Source: Pseudarthrobacter sp. BIM B-2242 (GTDB lineage Bacteria; Actinomycetota; Actinomycetes; Actinomycetales; Micrococcaceae). Taken from it: a stretch of DNA of 64,000 nt. The notes under the pieces were generated by a model that was not told the DNA's origin, searched no databases, and saw nothing but the letters and a program-made list of their open reading frames with translations. Every line of letters starts with the position of its first letter. The stretch's first letter is position 1. A program made the position numbers and the translations under genes. Location: assembly GCF_014764445.1 (NCBI RefSeq), contig NZ_CP061721.1:372001-436000 (forward strand), given 5' to 3'. Shown here piece by piece: positions 51,267-59,470 of this stretch.

Positions 51267-52571
51267 ATGTTCGAAGCCCCCAGTATCCTCTTCGCCGCGG
51301 CAGGGGTTGCCCTTTTTGTTGCGGCCATCCTTCCCAAACTCCTGCGCAACGCGCCGTTCTCGATGCCCATGGTGTTCCTGGGGGCCGGGCTGGCGGCGTT
51401 CTCCCTTATCCCCGGCCTGCCGGACCCGGACCCGATCGTGCATAGCGACCTTGCCCTGCACCTCTCCGAGGTCTGCGTCATCATCTCCCTCATGGGCGCG
51501 GGCCTGGCCCTGGACCGGCCGGTGGGGCGCCGAAGCTGGTCCACAACCTGGCGGCTCCTCGGAATTGCCATGCCGCTCTGCATCATCGCCCTGACCCTGC
51601 TGGGGTTGTGGTTCCTTGGCCTGGGACTCGGCGCTGCGCTGCTTGTGGCCTCCAGCCTTGCACCCACAGACCCGGTGCTGGCCTCTGAGGTGCAGGTGGG
51701 TGAACCTGCCGATGAGGAAAACGAAGCCGACAAGGAGGACGAAGTCCGCTTCGGCCTGACGTCCGAGGCCGGCCTGAACGATGGACTGGCGTTCCCGTTT
51801 GTGTACTTGGCTATCGCCATCAGCGTGGTGGGCGCGGCCCCGTCAGCGTGGTTCCCGCAGTGGATCGGTGTCGACGTCGTGTGGCGGCTGAGCCTTGGAG
51901 TGCTGCTGGGCTTCGGCATCGGCAAGTTGCTGTCCCTGCTGTTCTTTTCCGCCAAGAAGCAAAGCCTGCGGCTCGCCAACCACTCCGAGGGTTTCGTTGC
52001 CCTGGCCGCGACGTTCCTGGCGTACGGCCTCACGGAAATGGTGGAAGGCTACGGCTTCATCGCGGTGTTTGTCTGCGCGGTCACCATCCGTTCTGCGGAA
52101 CATACCCATGGTTACCACCGCGTGCTCCACTCCTATGTGGAGCAGCTGGAACGGCTCATGACAGTGGTGATCCTGGTGTTGCTGGGAGGTGCGATCGCAC
52201 GCGGGCTCCTGTCGGAGATCGGCTGGGCCGAGCTCCTGGTCGCGCTGGCGTTCCTGCTTGTGGTGCGGCCTGCTGCTGGCTGGATCGGACTGCTGGGCGG
52301 AAAGACGGGCCCGCGCGAGCGGATCGCCCTGTCGTTTTTCGGCATCCGCGGCATCGGCTCGCTGTACTACCTCGCGTACGCGCTGGGCAAAGGGCAATTC
52401 ACGGAGCAGGCCGAATGGCTGTGGTCCTTCATAGGCCTGGTGGTTGCGCTGTCCATTGTTATCCACGGGGCCAGCACCTCGCCGCTGATGAACCGCCTGG
52501 ACCGCCTCCGGGAGCGGAAGGCACTGGCGGACACCGGCGACGAGGGCAAGGCCCCCACCACGCCTGTTTAG
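51267..52571 (+). CDS. CPA1-type cation:proton antiporter
   Basis: The 434-residue protein has about twelve membrane helices and the CPA1 pattern: LLVASSLAPTDPVLASEV (the ion-site TDP) and SEAGLNDGLAFPFVYL (the ND/D pair). It lacks the long cytoplasmic tail of plant-type NhaP. It exchanges Na+ or K+ for H+. A loop of Glu/Asp residues (GEPADEENEADKEDE) lies between helices. The ATG at 51267 starts the conserved first helix; a GTG at 51216, close behind a -10-like TACAGT, could add 17 residues. Confidence 0.88.
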   Translation: MFEAPSILFAAAGVALFVAAILPKLLRNAPFSMPMVFLGAGLAAFSLIPGLPDPDPIVHSDLALHLSEVCVIISLMGAGLALDRPVGRRSWSTTWRLLGIAMPLCIIALTLLGLWFLGLGLGAALLVASSLAPTDPVLASEVQVGEPADEENEADKEDEVRFGLTSEAGLNDGLAFPFVYLAIAISVVGAAPSAWFPQWIGVDVVWRLSLGVLLGFGIGKLLSLLFFSAKKQSLRLANHSEGFVALAATFLAYGLTEMVEGYGFIAVFVCAVTIRSAEHTHGYHRVLHSYVEQLERLMTVVILVLLGGAIARGLLSEIGWAELLVALAFLLVVRPAAGWIGLLGGKTGPRERIALSFFGIRGIGSLYYLAYALGKGQFTEQAEWLWSFIGLVVALSIVIHGASTSPLMNRLDRLRERKALADTGDEGKAPTTPV

Positions 52572-52594
52572 GCGCGCGGGACCTGCGGCCGGGC

Positions 52595-54040
52595 TTAGAT
52601 CATGCCCAGCGCGGCCTCGATGGGTCCCACGGCGAAGAACAGCAGGAACGCAGCGGCCACGGCCCACATCAGCGGGTGGACGTCCTTGACCCGGCCCTGG
52701 ACCGTGCGGATGATGACGAACGCGATGAACCCGGCGCCGAGGCCGTTGGCGATCGAGTACGTGAACGGCATCAGGGTGAACGTGAGGAAAGCGGGGATGG
52801 CGATGCCCCAGTCCTGCCAGTCGATCTTGCCTACCTGGGACACCATCATGAAGCCCACTACCACCAGTGCCGGCGCCACCGCTTCGAACGGGACGAGGTT
52901 GATCAGCGGGGTGAAGAACATGGCCACAAGGAACAGCAGGCCGGTGACGATGGAGGCGACGCCGGTGCGGGCACCTTCGCCGATTCCGGCGCCGGCCTCC
53001 ACGTAGATCTGGTTCGAGGATACGGATGCTCCGCCGCCAATGATGGCGCCCAGTGCGTCCACCTGCAGCACGCGGTCCACATCCGGGATGTTGCCGTCCT
53101 TGTCCACGGTGCCGGCCTCGTTGGCCAGGCCCACCATGGTGCCCATGGCGTCAAAGAAGATGCTCAGCAGGATCACAAAGGCCAGCAGCGTCGCAGCCAC
53201 AACACCGAGGTGCTCAAATGCGCCAAATGGATTCGCCTTGCCGATCAGGGACAGGTCGGGGGCGGCCCAGCCGGAGAAGGACGGCGTCACCAGGGACCAG
53301 CCCTGCGGGTTGAACGGCTTGTCCGGGGCGACGCTGGGGCCGATGCGCAGGGTCAGTTCCAGGATCACGGAAATGGCGGTGGAGGTGATGATGCCGATCA
53401 GGATGGCGCCCTTGACCTTGCGGACCACCAGGGCGATGGTGAGGATCAGGCCGAAGACGAAGACCGCGGTGGGCCAGCCGAGGAGTTTGCCGTCAAAGCC
53501 CAGGCCCACCGGAACCGTAGTGCCGGCGACGTCGGGGATGCGGCGTACAAAGCCGGCGTTGACCAGGCCGATCAGCGCGATGAACATGCCGATGCCCACA
53601 ACGATGGCGGTTTTGAGCCCGTCCGGGACGGCTTTGAAGACGGCGGTCCGGAAACCGGTCAGGACGAGGATCAGCATCGTAACGCCGGAGAGGACCACCA
53701 GCCCCATCATGTCCGGCCAGGTCAGGCCGGGGTTGGTGGCCACCGTGACGGCCACAAACGCGTTGACACCCAGCCCGGTGGCGAGCGCGAACGGGTGCCT
53801 GCCCCAGGCGCCCATCAGGATGGTGAGGATGCCCGCCACGAATGCCGTCACGGCGGCCACGGCAGCGAAGCCCAGGGTGGTGCCGTTGGAGTCGGGGCCG
53901 GAGAGGATGAGCGGGTTCAGCACCACGATGTAGCTCATGGCGAAGAACGTCGCAAAGCCGCCGCGGATTTCCCGCGAGAGGTTGGACCCTCGCTCGGTGA
54001 TTCTGAAGTACCGGTCCAGGGCAGAGCCTTGCTTGAGCAT
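52595..54040 (-). CDS. NCS2 purine permease, AzgA type
   Basis: The 481-residue protein has twelve to fourteen helices and the AzgA-like NCS2 signatures (REIRGGFATFFAMSYIVVLNPLIL, LGVNAFVAVTVATNPGLTWPDMMGLVVLSG, SIFFDAMGTMVGLANEAG). It imports hypoxanthine, adenine or guanine with protons. GGAGGA precedes the ATG, and a -10-like TAGGAT lies about 30 bp further upstream. I saw no purine riboswitch in the 165 bp before it. Confidence 0.92.
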   Translation of the reverse strand: MLKQGSALDRYFRITERGSNLSREIRGGFATFFAMSYIVVLNPLILSGPDSNGTTLGFAAVAAVTAFVAGILTILMGAWGRHPFALATGLGVNAFVAVTVATNPGLTWPDMMGLVVLSGVTMLILVLTGFRTAVFKAVPDGLKTAIVVGIGMFIALIGLVNAGFVRRIPDVAGTTVPVGLGFDGKLLGWPTAVFVFGLILTIALVVRKVKGAILIGIITSTAISVILELTLRIGPSVAPDKPFNPQGWSLVTPSFSGWAAPDLSLIGKANPFGAFEHLGVVAATLLAFVILLSIFFDAMGTMVGLANEAGTVDKDGNIPDVDRVLQVDALGAIIGGGASVSSNQIYVEAGAGIGEGARTGVASIVTGLLFLVAMFFTPLINLVPFEAVAPALVVVGFMMVSQVGKIDWQDWGIAIPAFLTFTLMPFTYSIANGLGAGFIAFVIIRTVQGRVKDVHPLMWAVAAAFLLFFAVGPIEAALGMI

Positions 54041-54205
54041 TAGTCCTCCGGGGAAAGTGTTGTGGGGATACTTGAATCCTAAAGGGCAGCGGGCGTGAGG
54101 CCGGGATTAGGTGGGGCCCGTCACAGCCGGGCCGCGTGGGACGGCCGGCGCCCGCAGGCCCAAGCCTAGAATGACTGTCAGGAACCACGCGCAAATGATG
54201 GAGAC

Positions 54206-56602
54206 ATGATGACTGCTGCCACCACCACAGACGAGCAACTCAACGCGGTCCACGTGGCCGACAGCCACGGCCTGATCAGTGTGCAGGGTGCCCGGGAGAA
54301 CAACCTCAAGGACATCAGCATTGAGATCCCCAAGCGGCGTCTCACGGTGTTCACCGGAGTCTCCGGCTCAGGCAAGAGTTCGCTTGTGTTTGCCACCATC
54401 GCCGCAGAGTCGCAGCGGATGATCAACGAGACCTACAGCGCCTTTGTGCAGGGGTTCATGCCGAACCTGTCCAGGCCCGATGTAGACCGCCTTGAGGGAC
54501 TGACCACGGCGATCATCGTCGACCAGGAACGTATGGGCGCCAATCCCCGTTCCACCGTGGGCACTGCCACCGACGCCAACGCCATGCTGCGGATCCTCTT
54601 TAGCCGGCTGGGCAACCCGCAGGTGGGGCCGCCCACGGCATTCTCCTTCAACGTCCCCACCCGCAAGGCCAGCGGTGTCATGAGCACCGAGAAAGCCGGC
54701 GGCCGGGTGGAGAAGAGCGTGGTGCAGAACGCCGTCTACCTGGGCGGAATGTGCCCGCGCTGCGAGGGCATGGGTTCAGTTTCCGACTTCGACCTGACGG
54801 CGCTGTTTGACGAGAGCAAATCGCTGGCCGAGGGTGCCCTGACCGTCCCCGGCTACAGCATGGACGGCTGGTACGGCCGGATCTTCAGCGGCGCCGGCTT
54901 CATCATGGACAAGCCCATCGCCAAGTACACCAAAAAAGAAATGCACGACCTCCTGTACAAGGAGCCCACCAAAATCAAGGTGGAGGGCATCAACCTCACC
55001 TATGAGGGGTTGATCCCGAAGATCCAGAAATCGATGCTTTCCAAAGACGTCGACGCCATGCAGCCCCACATCCGGGCCTTCGTGGAGCGCGCCATCACTT
55101 TTCAGCCCTGCCCGGAATGCGAGGGTACGCGGCTCAGCGCGGAGGCAAGGTCGTCAAAGATCCAGGGCAAGAACATCGCCGACCTGTGCACTATGCAGAT
55201 CACCGACCTCGCCGCCTGGGTCCGGGACCTTAAGGAGCCGTCGGTGGCGCCGCTCCTCAAAGGCCTGCAGCACCTGCTCGATTCGTTCGCCGAGATCGGC
55301 CTGGGCTACCTCTCGCTGGACCGGCCCGCCGGCACACTCTCCGGTGGTGAGGCACAGCGCACCAAGATGATCCGCCACCTCGGTTCGTCCCTCACCGACG
55401 TCACTTACGTCTTCGACGAGCCCACCATCGGCCTCCACCCGCATGACATCGAGCGGATGAACCAGCTCCTGCTGCAGCTCCGCGATAAGGGCAACACCGT
55501 GCTGGTGGTTGAGCACAAGCCCGAAACCATCGCCATCGCCGATCATGTCGTTGACCTCGGACCGGGCGCCGGCACCAAGGGCGGCAGTGTCTGCTTCGAG
55601 GGAAGCGTGGAGGGCCTGCGCGCCAGCGACACCATCACCGGACGCCATCTCGATGACCGGGCAGCCGTCAAGCCGGAAACACGTAAACCGGCCGGGGTGC
55701 TCGAGGTCCGCGGCGCCTCCATGCACAACCTCCGGAACGTCGACGTCGATGTTCCGCTCGGCGTCCTCTGCGTGGTCACGGGCGTCGCGGGTTCGGGCAA
55801 GAGCTCCCTGATCCACGGCTCGGTTGCGGGCCGCGAGGGCGTGGTGGTGATCGACCAGGGCGCCATCAAAGGCTCCCGCCGCAGCAACCCCGCCACCTAC
55901 ACCGGCCTGCTTGAGCCGATCAGGAAGGCGTTCGCGAAGGTCAACGGCGTGAAACCGGCCCTGTTCAGTTCCAACTCCGAAGGCGCCTGCCCCACCTGCA
56001 ACGGCGCCGGCGTTATCTTCACCGAGCTGGGTGTCATGGCCACTGTCGAGTCAACCTGCGAGGACTGCGAGGGCCGCCGCTTCCAGGCCTCGGTCCTGGA
56101 ATACACGCTGGGCGGGCGAAACATCGCCGAGGTTCTGGCCATGTCCATGACTGAGGCGGAAGCGTTCTTCAGCGACGGGGAGGCCCGCACGCCCGCGGCC
56201 CACAAGATCCTGGACCGGCTCGTGGACGTCGGCCTCGGCTACCTCACCCTCGGCCAGCCGCTCACCACACTGTCCGGCGGTGAGCGGCAGCGCGTGAAGC
56301 TGGCCACCCAGATGGCGGAGAAGGGCGATGTCTACGTCCTCGATGAGCCCACCACGGGCCTGCACCTCGCTGACGTCGAGAACCTGCTGGGCCTCCTGGA
56401 CCGCCTGGTGGACTCCGGCAAATCGGTGATCGTTATTGAGCACCACCAAGCCGTTATGGCGCACGCGGACTGGATCATCGACCTCGGACCCGGCGCAGGG
56501 CACGACGGCGGCAAGGTGGTTTTCGAGGGCACTCCCGCCGGGCTTGTGGCGGCCAAGTCCACGCTGACCGGCAAGCATCTCGCCGCGTACGTGGGCAGCT
56601 AG
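54206..56602 (+). CDS. UvrA-like ABC ATPase (UvrA2/drug-resistance type)
   Basis: The 798-residue protein has two ABC modules, each with a Walker A (GVSGSGKSS near residue 50; GVAGSGKSS near residue 530), ABC signatures (LSGGEAQRTKM, LSGGERQRVKL) and DEPT Walker B sites, plus the zinc-finger Cys pairs (CPRCEGMG/CPECEGTR and CPTCNGAG/CEDCEGRR). It is about 150 residues shorter than UvrA and lacks the UvrB-binding insertion, which fits the UvrA2/DrrC class linked to resistance against DNA-binding drugs. An ATG at 54209 has better ribosome-site spacing. Confidence 0.9.
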   Translation: MMTAATTTDEQLNAVHVADSHGLISVQGARENNLKDISIEIPKRRLTVFTGVSGSGKSSLVFATIAAESQRMINETYSAFVQGFMPNLSRPDVDRLEGLTTAIIVDQERMGANPRSTVGTATDANAMLRILFSRLGNPQVGPPTAFSFNVPTRKASGVMSTEKAGGRVEKSVVQNAVYLGGMCPRCEGMGSVSDFDLTALFDESKSLAEGALTVPGYSMDGWYGRIFSGAGFIMDKPIAKYTKKEMHDLLYKEPTKIKVEGINLTYEGLIPKIQKSMLSKDVDAMQPHIRAFVERAITFQPCPECEGTRLSAEARSSKIQGKNIADLCTMQITDLAAWVRDLKEPSVAPLLKGLQHLLDSFAEIGLGYLSLDRPAGTLSGGEAQRTKMIRHLGSSLTDVTYVFDEPTIGLHPHDIERMNQLLLQLRDKGNTVLVVEHKPETIAIADHVVDLGPGAGTKGGSVCFEGSVEGLRASDTITGRHLDDRAAVKPETRKPAGVLEVRGASMHNLRNVDVDVPLGVLCVVTGVAGSGKSSLIHGSVAGREGVVVIDQGAIKGSRRSNPATYTGLLEPIRKAFAKVNGVKPALFSSNSEGACPTCNGAGVIFTELGVMATVESTCEDCEGRRFQASVLEYTLGGRNIAEVLAMSMTEAEAFFSDGEARTPAAHKILDRLVDVGLGYLTLGQPLTTLSGGERQRVKLATQMAEKGDVYVLDEPTTGLHLADVENLLGLLDRLVDSGKSVIVIEHHQAVMAHADWIIDLGPGAGHDGGKVVFEGTPAGLVAAKSTLTGKHLAAYVGS

Positions 56603-56628
56603 CGGGGGAGCGGCCCGGGAAGACGGGG

Positions 56629-56662
56629 CCAGCCTAGCCGTCAGCGCCACCGGCTAGGCTGG
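56629..56662. terminator. Hairpin after the UvrA-like gene
   Basis: CCAGCCTAGCCG at 56629-56640 is perfectly inverted at 56651-56662 with a ten-base loop, 27 bp past the stop. The right arm contains TAGGCT, a possible -10 for the copC gene, so the element may serve both genes. Confidence 0.55.
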
Positions 56663-56692
56663 AAGGACCAACTTTGAGGGAGTAGTCCACCG

Positions 56693-57337
56693 ATGCGATC
56701 CATCCGCCGCCAGCTGCTGAGTGCCGTGCTGGGGTTTTTCGTTGTTGCCGCCGCCCTGCTGGGGTTCTCTGCTCCGGCCATGGCGCACGATGCCGCCGAA
56801 TCCAGCAGCCCCGCGCAAGGTGCCACCCTGGAAGCGCCGCCGGAGAAGGTGTCCGTCACCTTCAACAAGAACCCGCTGGGCCTCGGCGCCGAGTTTTCTG
56901 TCAAGGATGCCAGCGGCGTTGAGTGGGCCGACGGCCCGGTTGAGATTGTGGACAACGTGGCTTCGCAGAAGCTCAGGACCGGGGGACCGGCAGGGGCCTA
57001 CACGGTTGCCTGGCGCGTGGTCAGCTCAGATTCCCATCCGATCGAGGGGACGTTCGGCTTTACGGCGGCCGCCGCGGCGGTGGGGGCATCGCCGTCGGGC
57101 ATTTCACCAACCGGAACCACCGCGGGCCCGACGCCGACAGCTGACGTTCCGGGGATGGGAACCGCCCAGCCGGGAACCACAGCGGCGCCGGAACCTGCCG
57201 CCGACGCATCCGAACCGTTTCCGTGGAGCCTGGTGATCTTTGCCGCGGTGGCCCTTGGCCTGCTCGTCACCATCGGGATCCTCGCGAAGCGCCGCCTCAC
57301 AGCCGGCGGGGATGACGAGGACACCGAGGCGCCCTAG
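56693..57337 (+). CDS. CopC-domain copper-resistance protein with C-terminal membrane anchor
   Basis: The 214-residue protein has a signal peptide ending AMA, so the mature protein starts with His (HDAAESSSPAQG), a copper ligand in CopC proteins. The domain has SVTFNKNPLGLGAEF and the second ligand area SSDSHPIEGTF. A Pro/Thr/Ala linker of about 50 residues leads to one membrane helix (LVIFAAVALGLLVTIGILA). It probably binds copper outside the cell. Its TAG overlaps the stop of the next gene on the other strand (CTAG). Confidence 0.9.
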   Translation: MRSIRRQLLSAVLGFFVVAAALLGFSAPAMAHDAAESSSPAQGATLEAPPEKVSVTFNKNPLGLGAEFSVKDASGVEWADGPVEIVDNVASQKLRTGGPAGAYTVAWRVVSSDSHPIEGTFGFTAAAAAVGASPSGISPTGTTAGPTPTADVPGMGTAQPGTTAAPEPAADASEPFPWSLVIFAAVALGLLVTIGILAKRRLTAGGDDEDTEAP

Positions 57338-57984
57338 CCGGCGGAACTCCCGGCAAGGATGGCCGGACCGGAGTCAGGGTAGACCTTGGATGAGATGGCC
57401 TGGCCGACGGTTTTTGCCTGCCGCAGGACTTCCTTGGGGGAGGGGGTAATAAGGTCGCCCACGCCCACCAGGTAGATGCCGATCCTCCGCATGGCTGCGA
57501 CGAGGTTGCGGCCAACGCTGATGCCGAAGTCGCTGATCATGCGCCGGAGCTGGCTATGCGCACAGCGGGTCAGCACAATGTGGTCTGCCAGCAGAATTCC
57601 GTTGGGGGTATGGACTTCCCATTGGAGGGCCGGGGACTCCCCGGGCGAGGCGGCGGCCGGTGCGCCGGGGACGCCGCCCACCATGGTCAGCTGAACGGCC
57701 CGGGTGGTGTTGCGGACATCCATGTGGTGGCTGGCGGCATAGTTGCGCAGGTGCCGCAGGATCTCGTTGCGTTCCCGGAGCGAATCGGAGTCTGCTGCAT
57801 CGCAGCGCTGCAGTGACGTGGTGTTGGCCGGTTGCCCGGCTCCCAGGATGTCCAGCCCGTCCACCACAATGGCGTCCACGCCGCGCCGGCGCAGTTCCGC
57901 CCCGACCGCAAGGCCGGAGAGCCCGGTGCCGATGATCACCGTGGTGGTCCGCTCTGTCCCGCCGGTTACAGGCATGGTTGACAC
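57334..57984 (-). CDS. Short FAD/NAD(P)-binding protein
   Basis: The 216-residue protein has an N-terminal dinucleotide fold (TVIIGTGLSGLAVGAELRRRGVDAIVVDG) and a second strand-helix region (DVRNTTRAVQLTMVGG, LLADHIVLTRCAHSQLRRMI). It is half the size of a complete FAD-dependent oxidoreductase and lacks a recognisable catalytic or C-terminal FAD domain. It may be a scaffold, a redox partner or a remnant. The GTG at 57984 has GAGGAGGAG seven bases upstream; ATG at 57975 and 58056 are weaker choices. Confidence 0.7.
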   Translation of the reverse strand: MSTMPVTGGTERTTTVIIGTGLSGLAVGAELRRRGVDAIVVDGLDILGAGQPANTTSLQRCDAADSDSLRERNEILRHLRNYAASHHMDVRNTTRAVQLTMVGGVPGAPAAASPGESPALQWEVHTPNGILLADHIVLTRCAHSQLRRMISDFGISVGRNLVAAMRRIGIYLVGVGDLITPSPKEVLRQAKTVGQAISSKVYPDSGPAILAGSSAG

Positions 57985-58408
57985 TACAGTTCTCCTCCTC
58001 AAAGGCTTTCGGCTGATGCAGGCGTCGTCGCACTGCATGCGTCCCGTTACCCCCAAAGTCCGGCCGCAGCACCGGCCCGCGATTCACCCTTGCAGAGGGC
58101 ATCGACGGACCGGCAGTGCCTCGAAGACTACAGAAGATTGGTGACGGGGGATAGCCCAAAACGCAACATTCCCGTTAACGATGGATGCGGTTGCCGTTTG
58201 GGTTGCCAAAGGCTGTGGATAACGGGCTGTCCCGGGCCGCCCGCGGCTTGCTAACTGTGTCCGGACCGAGAATAGTGATGAATGGAAGCAGGGCGCTCCT
58301 GACGTGCCGCGATGTCCCGATCGCGGGTGCAGGCGAAGCGCCCGGCTTCTGGCAGAATGACCGGACCAGCAGCCGGAACATAAGGCAGTATCGCGAGGAG
58401 GCGGCCCG
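57985..58408. other. Divergent promoter region, about 420 bp, with one DnaA-box-like site
   Basis: The gap between the short FAD-binding gene and the tandem USP gene holds the GAGGAGGAG site of the former, a TGTGGATAA (58214-58222) and, before the USP gene, a CAGAAT -10-like hexamer and GAGGAGG ribosome site. I saw no convincing gene on either strand. Confidence 0.5.
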
Positions 58409-59446
58409 ATGGGCGCACAAGAGATGCAACCGGACCCTGAACGGGAGAACGCAGCCAATTCTGCCGCTCCCCGGGGAATCGTTGTGGGCGTTGACGGATC
58501 GGACCACGGCCAGTGCGCACTGGTGTGGGCAGCCCGGGAAGCCGAGCGCCGTCGTCGGCCCCTGCATATTGTCACAGCGTATTCGGTGCCCATTTTCGCG
58601 GCGTCCGGGTTGGACGGCGGGTACGCCACGGTGGATGATTCCGTGATTCGCGAGGGCGCCGAAGCCATCATCCGGCAGGCCGTGGACAAGGTTTCCGGCT
58701 ACAACATCGACGTCGATGCCTCCGTGGAGAACGGCGACGCCTCCGGTGTGCTGCTGGAGATGTCGGAAACGGCGGAGCTGCTGGTGTTCGGCACGCGCGG
58801 CCGCGGCGGATTTGTGGGCCGCCTGCTGGGCTCGGTGAGCAGCGCACTTCCGGCCCACGCCAAGTGCCCCACCGTTACGGTGCCCCTGGTCTGTTCCGAC
58901 CGGCTCGGCGAAACCACCGACGACAAGCGCATCCGGGCCGAACAGGCGAAGGAAGACCACAAACGCGTTGACAACGTGGTGGTCGTGGGCGTGGACGGAT
59001 CGGAGCAGGCGCGCGTTGCCGTGCTGGAGGCCGCAGATCAGGCTGAACGCCTCGGCGCGACCCTGCGCGTGGTCTGTGCGGTGCCCCAGTTCAGCGGGTC
59101 CCTGGCCTGGGTTCCGGCCCCGATGGACCGGCGGGCCTTGTTTGAGGACATTGAAACCCAGCTCGAAGCCGGGAAGGCCTGGCTGAAGAGCCATTACCCG
59201 AACCTTCGCGTGGAGTCGGAAGTGAAGGACGGCTCGGCCGTGGACGTCCTGGTGGATGCCAGCAGGCACGCGGAACTCGTCGTGGTGGGCACCCGCGGCC
59301 GTGGCGGCTTTACCGGCATGCTGCTCGGTTCAACGTCCGCCGGGGTCCTGCACCACACCAAGGGCCCGGTTCTGGTGGTTCCGGACCGCGACGACCCGCG
59401 GCTGGCGGACCGGGCGAAGTTCGGGCCCATTCTCGGCGCGGCCTGA
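58409..59446 (+). CDS. Tandem universal stress protein (two UspA domains)
   Basis: The 345-residue protein has two UspA domains. Each carries the ATP loop: GTRGRGGFVGRLLGSVS near residue 130 and GTRGRGGFTGMLLGSTS near residue 300, and starts with VVGVDGSDHGQ and VVGVDGSEQAR. Tandem USPs in actinobacteria are often induced by hypoxia or stress. The next gene, a rifampicin-phosphotransferase-like enzyme, follows after 24 bp on the same strand and is probably co-transcribed. Confidence 0.93.
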   Translation: MGAQEMQPDPERENAANSAAPRGIVVGVDGSDHGQCALVWAAREAERRRRPLHIVTAYSVPIFAASGLDGGYATVDDSVIREGAEAIIRQAVDKVSGYNIDVDASVENGDASGVLLEMSETAELLVFGTRGRGGFVGRLLGSVSSALPAHAKCPTVTVPLVCSDRLGETTDDKRIRAEQAKEDHKRVDNVVVVGVDGSEQARVAVLEAADQAERLGATLRVVCAVPQFSGSLAWVPAPMDRRALFEDIETQLEAGKAWLKSHYPNLRVESEVKDGSAVDVLVDASRHAELVVVGTRGRGGFTGMLLGSTSAGVLHHTKGPVLVVPDRDDPRLADRAKFGPILGAA

Positions 59447-59470
59447 CCGGACGTCTGCGCAGCAGGAGCC

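Noticed and set aside
52600..54043. Plus-strand open frame of several hundred codons opposite the purine permease
   Set aside because: It is rich in His, Gln, Gly and Asp, as expected for the antisense of a membrane protein, and it runs on from the antiporter in a different frame. The minus strand has a complete NCS2 transporter.
54206..56602. Canonical nucleotide-excision-repair uvrA
   Set aside because: The protein is about 150 residues short, lacks the UvrB-interaction insertion and has no other uvr gene nearby, so it fits the UvrA2-like class better.
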